A DNA stretch of 64,000 bases, from the NCBI GenBank assembly GCA_028023455.1, contig JAQFVV010000981.1, positions 62,001 to 126,000 of the forward strand. The letters are read 5' to 3'. The stretch is from Epiperipatus broadwayi. Lineage: Eukaryota; Onychophora; Udeonychophora; Euonychophora; Peripatidae. A program made the position numbers and the translations under genes. Positions 12,342 through 21,499 of the stretch are shown here, in pieces (the stretch's first letter is position 1; each line of letters begins with the position of its first letter). The notes under the pieces were generated by a model. The model did not search any database and was not told where the DNA came from. It was given only the letters and a program-made list of their open reading frames with translations.

Positions 12342-12470
12342 AGATAGTGGCTTTGGCCAACTGATGAGTGCTAGTTCAGCATGAAATGCATCTTGGGGAT
12401 CATTTGTCTTTTATTGTATCTTTATTTATATGAATTTAAAAACAATGAGGATGTATGGAGGTTGTTAATA
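12341..12470 (+). mobile_element. Hammerhead element, third type
   Basis: The ribozyme at 12349-12402 is followed by CATTTGTCTTTTATTGTATC, a TTTATATGAATTTAAAA stretch and GTATGGAGGTTGTT. The same tail lies on the minus strand at 45366-45460. It differs from the SINE-type tail at 20-21.5 kb and from the 405-bp unit. No A or B box was recognised in it. It abuts the (AT)n tract. Confidence 0.65.
12349..12402 (+). ncRNA. Type I hammerhead ribozyme
   Basis: In order: CCAA (stem I, 12357-12360), CTGATGA (12361-12367), stem II GTGCT/AGCAT with an AGTTC loop, GAAA (12383-12386), a minimal stem III (AT-GC-AT), C at the cleavage position 12392, and TTGG pairing back to CCAA. All the core nucleotides I checked are present. 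Cleavage would fall between 12392 and 12393. Stem III is very short, as in other animal hammerheads reported to work better as dimers. Activity is inferred. Confidence 0.8.
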
Positions 12471-12590
12471 TATCTACAAAAATATTACACATGGAAAAGA
12501 GAAAGATGAATAACATCATGTGTGTGTATGCTTAAAATTAACAAAAATAGATATATTACTTTTTAACTGAGGTTAAGTTTATATCCATGC

Positions 12591-12644
12591 AAGAGATAAT
12601 CTCTATTTTAGAAAATGATTATTAATAATCATTATTGTATTTAT
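12591..12644 (+). repeat. Repeat E, left part of an interrupted copy
   Basis: Carries GATAATCTCTATTTTAGAAA and the perfect palindrome AATGATTATTAATAATCATT, stopping at TTGTATTTAT. The family continues at 13142 with the same ten bases. The interrupting piece is 12645-13141. Confidence 0.65.
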
Positions 12645-13141
12645 TGTTTCCAAAATAATTTATTAAAGATTACATTAAAGTTTATTTGATACATATTTTG
12701 TTCAAAGTGTTTTCTCATTCCTTCATTTGGTTTCCCCAAATTTGAGTCAATTATTCTTCTGTTTTCTCTTTTCTGGAAGATCCTGCTATTGGTTGGCCAT
12801 GGATGGGATAAATCCATCATGTCTCATATCATGGTATAAAATAACCTGTGGTTATTAGGCTATCTCTTGTTCTTGTTTTCTTTAGATTGTTCTGCATTAA
12901 GTTAATAGGATTAAAATTTTGATGATTAAATACTAGCTTACATCTAGCAATCCACAATAGATAATCAAGAATTAATGAGAGTCTAATTTCTGGGTATGAT
13001 CCTTTTCTGATACATTGTTTCAAATTAAATAATTTAGATTGATTTGCCTTGATCGACTCATTAGTGTATTTTTAAATTGCATTAGCTGATTGGATCTGAA
13101 TCTGAAATGATTGATGGTTTCATCAACTTTTTTGCAAATCG
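12645..13141 (-). pseudogene. LINE 3'-end fragment inserted in repeat E
   Basis: A 497-bp insert flanked by the 10-bp direct repeat TTGTATTTAT (12635-12644 and 13142-13151), the expected scar of target-primed insertion. Its minus strand has a 64-codon ORF (12829-13023) with LLWIARCKLVFNHQN. This resembles AIWCTICIYVYKN at about 15195-15230 on the plus strand, downstream of a zinc-binding RT tail. It is therefore read as the 3' end of an L1/Tx1-like LINE. There is no poly-A tail. Confidence 0.6.
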
Positions 13142-13205
13142 TTGTATTTATCTGAGGTGGATAATGTCAAAGTTGTGAGTGGAGTGAGTTTGACAATGGT
13201 AAATA
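13142..13205 (+). repeat. Repeat E, right part of an interrupted copy
   Basis: TTGTATTTATCTGAGGTGG and TGTCAAAGTTGTGAGTGGAG match the complete copy at 12182-12235. Confidence 0.65.
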
Positions 13206-13591
13206 AAAATGTAACTATTTAAAATCATTTTCTTGTAGAGCATATAAACATAAACTTCTTAATAAATAATAATCTTCATAATTATATTATCACTTGTATA
13301 TAATTCAATGTAGAAAAATTCTCTTTACCATGTTTCTATAATTACAATTCCACAATATAATAATACTTAAAGGCATATCAACTATATTTACATCCAGAAT
13401 ATGTGGAACACCACATAGCAAAGAGATATTTCAAAGCTTCAATATTTTATCAATTTTAAAATAAAGTATTGAAAATACTTTTTTTTTTCAAGTTAAATGT
13501 CTTATGTATATATGATTATTTTTTGTTTTGTTTGTTTTATATTAATAAATTTATAAACCATTTAGCCTTGAACATTTTTACACTTACTATT

Positions 13592-13820
13592 TAATAAACA
13601 ATAATATTTTAAACAGCATTAAACTGTTGCACATGCGCTTTGGATTTTAAATATAAAATGCATGAATACTAACACTTCAACCACATGGTAAAGTCTTTGG
13701 AAAAGATAGAATGGCCATCTATCTTTTCGAACCCAAACGCTTTTGTATTCATTCATTTTATATTTAAAATCCAAAGCGCATGTGCAACATTTTAATGCTA
13801 TTTAAAATATTATTTTTTTA
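13592..13820. mobile_element. Foldback/MITE-like hairpin element
   Basis: Arms of about 75-90 bp (13599-13672 and 13730-13820) share GTTGCACATGCGCTTTGG and ATTTTAAATATAAAATG on opposite strands. A second short palindrome, AAGATAGA...TCTATCTT, sits in the loop. Related half-elements with GCACATGCGCTTTG and the AAGATAGAATG motif lie at 46.6 and 46.9 kb. Confidence 0.75.
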
Positions 13821-13895
13821 TAAAAAAAAAAAAAAAACATTGCACTATATAAAATATTTGACTTATTTACTTACTATTTAAGTAATATTTTGGGT

Positions 13896-14075
13896 GCAAT
13901 TTGAAATGTTTAATTGCAATTTATAATGTTATAATCACTATTTATTAATCCAGATTCAGAAGTCTGTATTGACCTGTTTAAGCAGGTTTATTTACATTTC
14001 TTTGTATCAATAATTTCAATCTCTGAGGTCAAGTTGCAATGTTTAATGTCTATATAAATATACAGTACCATATAG
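13896..14075 (-). repeat. Fragment of the 321-bp repeat (R321)
   Basis: The minus strand matches 32940-33110: TGCAACTTGACCTCAGAGAT, then a TGTAAATAAAC...TTTAAAC...GGT stretch, and TTATAATGTTATAATCAC near the other end. Both ends are truncated relative to the tandem units at 32.8 kb. Confidence 0.65.
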
Positions 14076-14192
14076 AGAGAGATAATCTTTTGTTAGGAAG
14101 TTAATTTTTATTTGTTAGTTGTGTTGAATACTTGTCCTCATTTGTGTAGGATTTAAGCAAAAAGGAAAACCTAAAAATGGCTGTGTTTTCTT

Positions 14193-14399
14193 TTAAAATT
14201 TTGCATAATATTGGGACATGTGTAAATTTCCATACACTTGATTTTTTTCCATATTAATCATGAGTTTGAATTTGTCAGTGTCTTGTTTTAGCAATTTTAT
14301 TACAAGTGAAATTTGTTTACTGGATGATAAGAAAACTGCAATATCATCCATGTAAGCAACACATTTAATATTGGGTTTAACTCTGGGATATATATGCAT
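14193..14399 (-). pseudogene. L1/Tx1-like reverse transcriptase palm fragment
   Basis: The 68-codon minus-strand ORF contains YMDDIAVFLSSSKQI, a reverse transcriptase catalytic motif (YxDD, two metal-binding aspartates), then a leucine-rich stretch and an FKLMINMEKNQV segment typical of the next RT block. The frame closes on both sides, so only the core of the palm survives. It faces the opposite way from the zinc-binding tail at 14.85-15.36 kb, so the two are separate insertions. Confidence 0.72.
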
Positions 14400-14844
14400 A
14401 TCATTTCTTTTTCAATGGCTATATATGTCAAAGTTTCATTATGAAACATACTAATTGTGACTAGAATGATATATTATATACCAATACTAAAATTTACAAA
14501 GAAATTTGTTAACCATGGTCATACACTACTGAGAAAACTTCTCTAAGGTAGAAGGATTTCATCAATCTCAATCAGAAAGCTTCACTATACATTGGCAAGC
14601 AGTGGCCTGGGTCCACATTCAATTAAAGTATTTGAAATATAAAAACCGCTTAATATCTCAAGATGTACTGAGATGTTTCCTTATGTGGAAATAGCATTTA
14701 AAATCACACCTACAGATAGACTACATCCACTTATAGGATATTTAAAGGCCATTAGAGGCTTAGTCCTAGAAATACAAAATCTTGTCTATATTCCCCCCAA
14801 GGGGTAAATATCAATATTGGGAAGTATATGTATTACTTTCCCTA

Positions 14845-15363
14845 GCCATAAAAATTCATGAAAAGTCTATACTTGTTATGTCACAAATTCAGATATTCGT
14901 TACTTGAGCCTAAATTCTTTAATTTTATGGTTAAGGTCAACTTAGAAGAAGCACTACCTATCAAATCTTTTTACAAATATAAAAGACAGATTCAATCAAG
15001 AGATGATTGTTGTGTTCTTTGTAAAAGGAAATATGAAACCCAATCTCACATTTATTTCTCATGTTCCAGCTTTGACAAGATCTGGGCAGAAATACCAGTC
15101 ATATTTAAGAATAAAAATATAAATATTGGATATATGTTTAAGAAATTTGTAAAAGACTTTATTTTCATGTGCTAATATCTTTGTTCTTTATGCTATATGG
15201 TGCACAATATGCATATATGTCTATAAAAACAGTTCAAGAAGACCACTAATTGCTTTTAGGAATAAGCTAGAAACAATAAGAGAAAGGAATAAAAAAGTTT
15301 CTGAATACAAGGTACATATAGAACCCAAGTTGAGACTCTCAAATTTCAAAGCTATAGTATGAC
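14845..15363 (+). pseudogene. LINE C-terminal zinc-binding tail
   Basis: A 105-codon ORF (14858-15175) has CCVLCKRKYETQSHIYFSC followed by SFDKIW: the C-x2-C ... H-x4-C plus tryptophan layout of the zinc-binding domain after many LINE reverse transcriptases (zf-RVT). After one frameshift near 15175 the reading continues as VLYAIWCTICIYVYKN and a basic stretch up to a stop near 15360, the expected far C-terminus. The RT proper is missing, so this is a 5'-truncated copy. Confidence 0.75.
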
Positions 15364-15364
15364 A

Positions 15365-17330
15365 CAAGTGACTCAACAATAATATTTCTTTTTGATTGGT
15401 TTGTTGTACCTAGTGTCTATGATTTAAAAAATGTTGTAAAAACAGAGTAAATAAGTATAACTAATATTTTTCTTTACAAAGAATAAAGTACATTTGAATG
15501 TTAAATATATGGTACTCCAATTCATGGTCAGATTCCTCTTTTATTGTTAAAAAGGGGTTACCTTGACGATAGTCTGAGATTGTTGATTGTTACCTATATT
15601 GGATTGTCTAAATGTTGTTACTGTTTCTAATGGTTATATATATATATATTGCTTGTTTGTGGCAACTTTTTTATTGTTATTATCATCACAACGTTCCAAA
15701 TTTTTCATACGGAAAAAGGTGAGATTTACCATGCAGATTACTTGTAAGGCATTTCTTCATTAAAAATTAGTTTAAAGATTTTGTTATAAAGCAATCTTAT
15801 ATAAAGGTTTGCAGGATTGGACCAACTATATGAATCTTAATGAGGAAAGAAAGTATGTTATTTTACAAACTACTTCTAACAAATACATTTTACTAAAATA
15901 CATATTTAAATATATTAAATTTATTAAAGGCTTTCACGTTATTATTAAAATACATATTAAAAACTAAAATACTAGACTAAATTTGGGATAACCCCTTCAT
16001 GGGCAATCTATTATTAACGTGCATTCAATAGTAATGTTTTCCCAATTAAATTTCTATGAGTTATTTTAAACCAACTTTTACAACCTCTCTTATCTTTCAT
16101 ATTTTAATGCTAATTTACCAATAAATATAGAATAATAATATTATTGTACATGTTCGGATTTAGTTGTTCCATGAATGCATTAAATTGTAATTATTACTTG
16201 AAAGTGTAAAATGGTTTTGAAGAAGACTTCATAAAAATGAATATTAATATGAAGTTTTATCCCTTTAAAATGTCAATATGTCATTTATTTACCATACATA
16301 ATAGCATGGTAGTTGAGAAAAAGTGAACCATTTTAGTGGAGCATTGCTTATCCAACCATTAGTTTAGCATTGCTATGAGAAAGAGGGTATTGTTTGCAAG
16401 TGTGTTAAAATGATTTTAAGGGAGTTTATGCTTTAAAATATTATTATTGTATGCTCATTCTGATATGCTCAATAAAAGATTTAAGTGTACTTAGAAAATG
16501 TATTTCAAAGTATTGAACAGAAGTAGCATTTTATTTATTTAAAATAGTTGTAACCATATTACTTTCTGGAGAAATCTCTCTTTATTTTTACTAGTTCACT
16601 TCTGCCACCAATTTTTACCTTAACTAATGAATAAATTTTAGACATCAGTACTTATAGGCTCCCTTATAACATCCCAGACCGCTTTCAGGCATAGAGGCTT
16701 TACCAGGAAAAAGTTTGGAATCTAGGTGTAATGTGTTTTGAATTTTAAGCATAAGATCAAGGTTCAAAATATCTCACTGAAGAAGATAATGAATCAGTAA
16801 ATAGTCAACAATTATGAATTGGACTGCACTACATGTGATTTTACCAACTATGCCATTTAGGATTTATTGATTGCTAAAGCTTAGAATATGTCCTAAAACT
16901 GGAGTAATCAGAATAGAGTTTGATCCTGATTAGCACTGTGTTAATTGAAGTCAAGTGATGGTCTAACTTTAGCCTAGAACTATCTACATTCACATTGGAT
17001 ATCCAATAAGTATTACATGGCAGTGCTGTTTGTCCACAGTATAGACCCATATGTTCATTCATGACTAAAATAGTCTGACAAGGTTGGTTATAGTTTGACT
17101 ATTTTCACTGATTAAGCAATATGACACTGAATGTGTCTGGAGTTGAGTGATTATAGTGACTTATTTCGTCTGAAGGCAAATGTTTCATGTAAGCAAAAGT
17201 CATATAGTGTTTTGTTAATATTCTATTCTCTTTACACTTCAATCTGCCTTACACTATAAGCTAATTCTGAATACAATATCAAATCACCCAATTACTGATT
17301 TAAAACAACATGACTATACAAAATCACATC
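15365..17330. other. Repeat-poor, AT-rich stretch
   Basis: A short TA run near 15640. The 62-codon minus-strand ORF at 16874-17062 has no recognisable domain. No clear family membership. Confidence 0.5.
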
Positions 17331-17339
17331 GGTATCTAT

Positions 17340-17500
17340 GTGATTACTTGATGAAGTCACATGATCATTATTTCTTTGCTTGCACAAAATATTAAAATAG
17401 TAGTCACCTTTTCCATAACATAGTGCTATGAAGATGGAAATTTAAATAAACAAAACTTATAGCATCAATTGATTACTAAAGCTTACATTAGGTGGCACAA
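17340..17500 (-). repeat. Old FB1 fragment
   Basis: GAAGTCACATGATCATTATT, then TTGCTTGCACAAAATATTAA and a CATCAATTGATTACT motif match the FB1 end module in reverse orientation, with many substitutions. Confidence 0.4.
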
Positions 17501-18770
17501 TTGTGAAAAGAAAGTTTCTACTATTTTGAGTACACATAAGTGGACATTTTATAAGTATCTGGAAATTGAGGAGTCCTTCAGCTATGTTAGATAACACTAA
17601 AGTGGAGAACTGTATTTTTTATCACGCATACTTACTACAGCAACTGAGAACTGTGCTACATTTTTATTACTAATTAAGCATTCTCAATTCTTTCAATTAC
17701 ATTATGGCTTGTTACTTTATCTAAACATTCTATTTTAAATCTCCACCCAGATCTGAGCAGGTAATAGAATTAAAATGCTTTTGTTGCAGTTTTTAAATAT
17801 CTTTTCAATAAGTATTTGATGAAATTTATTTGTAGTATATTCCATTTCAGCCATTAAGGTACAGTTTCTACAAACATCATATTATTGTTAGCCAGAAAAA
17901 AATATTGTGGGTAATCATATTATTAATGTGTCAAACAAACATGATGAATATTTGAAAATTCATAAATTTACATAAGCATTAAACATATTGTTAAAAAAGT
18001 AAATAAATTAACAAAAGTAATTACCCAAATGCCTTATAAGATTATATGTCAGTACACCTTTAGAAGTGGTCAAAGTAGGCATCAATTGAGGTACTTTTAC
18101 CATTTTGACCATATTCTTGAAATTGTGATAAACAGCAAAATAAAATTATATAACATTCATATAATTTAAAAGACACAATTAAGCCTCAGTTTAGAAATTT
18201 TATTATCTTTGAATATGTTTTTCTAACCTTTACTAAAATATGCAGAGCAAAAAATTGAATTGTTCAGTATTCATAAGACTGTTGGGTGTCAAGCATAAAA
18301 TCAGACAGACTCAATCTCCTATCCAGAAAATTTTAATTTTAGAGTGCTGCATATCAATCACTGCATTAAATCATAAAGAAGAAAATGTATAATATAATTA
18401 AAAAGTTAATCAATAAAGAGTTCAAATAACATCCAAAAACTAGAGGGACAGATTGACTTTTAACCCAGGAAGCTTGAATTTCAAATCTACCATTCCACAT
18501 TAAGAAAAGAAAAAAAAATTAAGGCAAACGAAAATTAATTCAAACAATAATATATTAAATAAACAAAAAATAATAATATAATATAACATTTATATTAATA
18601 GTAACCACACATACACTATTCATTATAAAATCATTACTTGATTCTCTCTCATTTTTATAACAGGCTGTATTTTTATATAGATGAGTTATTATGAGACTAC
18701 CATTAGGTTTTATGTTAGTTAAATTTGTAAGAGATTACAAAGCAAATTAATAGCTTAACTACTTACCACA
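17501..18770. other. AT-rich non-coding stretch
   Basis: No feature recognised. Confidence 0.5.
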
Positions 18771-18774
18771 AAAT

Positions 18775-18905
18775 CACTAAACCATCACATGATCTTTATG
18801 TCTTATGCTTACACAATCTGTTAAAACAGTAGCAATTCTGTCCATATAGTATGCCATATAGTGCAGGCCGTAGTAATCAATGAATGGTATTGTCAATACA
18901 TATTC
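18775..18905 (-). repeat. FB1 end-module fragment
   Basis: ACCATCACATGATCTTTATG, CTTATGCTTACACAATCTG, TTAAAACAG and GTAATCAATGAATGG follow the order of the FB1 end module seen at 44.75 and 52.95 kb. Confidence 0.55.
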
Positions 18906-19835
18906 TTTAGTTTACCCATCACCCTTAAACTGAAAGACATCACTATTTAATACACTTCTGATATTAATCATATAATTTTCTGAATACGATATCTTTTCTA
19001 AGAGCTCCAATAATAAAAGATGTAATGAGCAAACGTAATAATTGATTTTAGAAAATATTAAATCAACATTTGAAATATTTGTGAAAGTTGAAAAGACACT
19101 AAATATTTTTATCGAAATAGTTACAGCTTTTTAAAAAATAAAAAAAACTGTGGATTTTTTAAAAAAAGAAATACTTTTTTATTGGAAACAATTAAGAATT
19201 GTAAAAATGATTAAGATAAAAATAAATTTTGTTTGCTGAAAGTAATTTATCAATACTTGTTTTTCACTTCCTAACACAATTTATTTGCATCTCATTTTTA
19301 CAGTAACTTTAATAAAATTAAAAAAACAACAACAGAGAAAACAGCTAAAACATTTGTGTTTAATGAATAATAATTATATATTTTTTTGCTGTTTTGAAAA
19401 AAAAAAAACATCAATGAAAAATAAAATTATAAAGCAGTCTAGCCTATATTGTATTTAGTTCCATTTGTGAAAAGCTTCAAAACATATTTCAATATGACTT
19501 GAATTGTTTTTAAATCTGTATAGATCAGTGCACATTTCACAACATATAAATCATATAGTTACTGATTTAAATATTCATTGCGATAGTTCAAATATAGATA
19601 TAACTAATGCAGAAGTTATTGAAAACTCCATGCAAGCCATATGTAATCTGTTAATAAATGTAAAATACAGAATAGGTCATCTGCAATTTAGTTTTGACAA
19701 AATTGAAAGTTTTAATTAAGCCATTGATGAATCTATTTCCTAATTGAAATCTCTGAGGAATTCATTTGCATATTTTACTAATAGTTAAACACCAAAAAAT
19801 TCATTTCTTTAATAAAAAAACTTACAGTCAGTTTG
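18906..19835. other. AT-rich non-coding stretch
   Basis: A and T runs near 19140 and 19390. The 71-codon ORF at 19504-19719 has no recognisable domain and is probably chance. Confidence 0.5.
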
Positions 19836-20011
19836 GCTTTTGAAATAAATATAGGGGATTTGAACACAGACTTTCAAGCACCCTTCAACTATCACACTAT
19901 CTCAAACTACTGATACCCATGACCACACAATTGTAGAAAAGAGAATTTATCACCAATATATGTATTTCGTGCAAAAACAGCATTCATCAGTTGGTCTAGA
20001 TTATCATCTCT
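19836..20011 (-). mobile_element. Hammerhead SINE copy, near-intact ribozyme
   Basis: On the minus strand: hammerhead (20005-19944), then A box TAGTTGAAGGG (19891-19881, matching TRGYNNANNGG), then B box GTTCAAATCCC (19865-19855). The A and B boxes are an RNA polymerase III internal promoter, so this looks like a short transcription unit with a ribozyme at its 5' end. Schistosome Sm-alpha repeats are a published case of that arrangement; homology to them is not claimed. Confidence 0.75.
19944..20005 (-). ncRNA. Type I hammerhead ribozyme (SINE-borne)
   Basis: Minus strand: outer stem I GATAATC; CCAA directly before CTGATGA (19990-19984); stem II ATGCT/TGCAC with imperfect pairing; GAAA; stem III ATA-CA-TAT with a 2-nt loop; A at the cleavage position; then TTGG pairing with CCAA; then GATAAATT as a diverged outer strand. 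Core nucleotides are intact. The weak stem II makes activity uncertain. Confidence 0.72.
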
Positions 20012-20034
20012 CACACCCTTTTATAATCAATGCT

Positions 20035-20125
20035 TGGTTTATATTAAGATAACAAATCTTCATACTTTAATGGAAAGACTTCAATCTCTTCCAGCCTCCA
20101 ATTCTTCAGCCATCTATTATATGAT
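20035..20125 (+). repeat. Half copy of hairpin element Y
   Basis: GGTTTATATTAAGATAACAA, CTTCATACTTTAATGGAAAG and TTCAGCCATCTAT match the left arm of the complete hairpin at 21087-21268. The right arm is absent. The 65-codon ORF at 20034-20231 runs through this repeat and is not considered a gene. Confidence 0.6.
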
Positions 20126-20277
20126 GGAAAGCCTAAATACCATGCTGATTCCAATATTATTGCCATGCCCATGTTCACATCAAGTCACTCTGTCCTCTCT
20201 CACACAGGACTTAATGCTTTTAAATACATAGAAGAGGGATGGGCAAGATGCAGGCTTAATGTGTAAGATTTGAAATT

Positions 20278-20475
20278 TTGGCATTTTCATATACCTGGAA
20301 TTTAATTGAAATTTTAGGGGTTTTGGAGACAGACTTTCAAGCACCCTTCAACTATCACACTATCACATACTAAAATACACATGGCCACACACATGTAGAA
20401 AAAATAAATAATCACCAACATATGTATTTTGTGCTAAACCAGCACTCATCAGTTGATCTAGATTATCATCTCCCA
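20278..20475 (-). mobile_element. Hammerhead SINE copy with mutated core
   Basis: Minus strand: hammerhead at 20467-20407, A box TAGTTGAAGGG (20354-20344), a degraded B box near 20325 and the family tail (CAATTAAATTCCAGGTATAT). It abuts a TA run at 20477-20492. Confidence 0.7.
20407..20467 (-). ncRNA. Hammerhead ribozyme relic (GAAA to AAAA)
   Basis: Minus strand: outer stem I GATAATC (20467-20461) pairs with GATTATT (20413-20407) over 7 bp, CTGATGA is intact, and stem II GTGCT/AGCAC is perfect with a GGTTT loop. The conserved G12 is lost (AAAA instead of GAAA), which should inactivate it. This copy shows best the two-part stem I with internal loop found in natural hammerheads. Confidence 0.7.
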
Positions 20476-20510
20476 TATATATATATATATACGAACTTAC
20501 TAAAAAAAAA

Positions 20511-21065
20511 ATAAAAACACACAATTACGTCTCTATAAAACTGCTTTAATATTTCAACCAACAGACTGGTTTTCATCAAAAAGCACAGCAAAATGACTAT
20601 TTCCAGAATTTAAACGCTAAAATATTACAGACAGTTACGTATCAGATAACAAAACTAATTCCTATGGATTAAAAATCTTTAAAAACTATATATATACACA
20701 CACACAGTCAAATACATATAGTAGAATATATATATACAGGTTTTTGGTGTGTACATATATATATATTTTGATATACTGTATTATAATAATAATATATGTA
20801 TGGTTTTATTTTTTTAAAATAAGTTTTTTGTGAAATATTTTTTTTTTTTTTTTTGTATTTTTTATACCTTTTTTATACAAAAATTTGTAAATATGTTTTT
20901 TATATATATACAAAGTTTTTTAAAGATTTTTAGAATATAGAGAAATAGTTTTGTTATTTGTTAATTCTGGAAATAGTCATTTTGCTGTGCTTTCTAACGA
21001 AAACCAGTCTACAGGCTGAAATATTAAAGCAGTTTTATAGAGAAGTAATTGTGTGTTTTTATTAT
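20511..21065. mobile_element. Large foldback element X
   Basis: Arms of about 165-180 bp (20511-20690 and 20901-21065) are reverse complements with few differences. Shared marks are AAAAACACACAATTAC at the outer ends, CTATAAAACTGCTTTAATAT, AGACTGGTTTTC, AGCACAGCAAAATGACTATT and AAAAATCTTTAAAAA at the inner ends. The centre is T/A-rich low complexity. No ORF; a non-autonomous foldback transposon or a palindromic duplication. Confidence 0.8.
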
Positions 21066-21086
21066 TATGTATATATAATGAATGCT

Positions 21087-21268
21087 CAGTTTATATTAAG
21101 ATAGCAAATCTTCATACTTTAATGGAAAGGCTTCAATCCACTCCAACCTCCAACTTTTCAGCCATCTATCCTATTGAAAATCTGAATGGATGGCTGAAGT
21201 GTTGGAGCTTGGAGGAGATTTAAGCCTTTCCAATAAAGTATAAATATGTGCTATCTTAATATAAACTG
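21087..21268. mobile_element. Hairpin element Y
   Basis: Left arm CAGTTTATATTAAGATAGC ... TCAGCCATCTATCC and right arm GGATGGCTGAAGTG ... GCTATCTTAATATAAACTG fold back over about 80 bp per arm with a short loop. TA-rich sequence flanks both ends. Confidence 0.8.
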
Positions 21269-21283
21269 TATATATATATATGA

Positions 21284-21487
21284 AAGATGATAATCTAGAC
21301 AGTGATGAGTGTTGCTTTAGCATGAAATACATATATTGGTGATTATTTATTTTTCTACATATGTGTAGACATGTATATCAGTAGAATTGGATAGTGTGAT
21401 AGTTGATGGGTGCTTGAAAGTCTGTTCAAATCCCATATGTTTACAATTAAGTTCCAGGTATATGAAGAATGCCTGTATTTCAAATCT
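21284..21487 (+). mobile_element. Hammerhead SINE copy, fullest
   Basis: Head to tail: TA run (21269-21281), hammerhead (21289-21347), A box TAGTTGATGGG (21400-21410, a full match to TRGYNNANNGG), B box GTTCAAATCCC (21424-21434), then the family tail ending GCCTGTATTTCAAATC. No A tail and no ORF. Best reference copy for the family in this window. Confidence 0.78.
21289..21347 (+). ncRNA. Hammerhead ribozyme relic (C3 mutated)
   Basis: GATAATC...GATTATT outer stem I, GTGATGA (C3 changed to G), stem II GTGTT/AGCAT, GAAA, stem III ATA-CA-TAT, then A|TTGG. Layout is intact but the C3 change and a weakened inner stem I should abolish cleavage. Confidence 0.65.
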
Positions 21488-21499
21488 TTTATAATAAAC

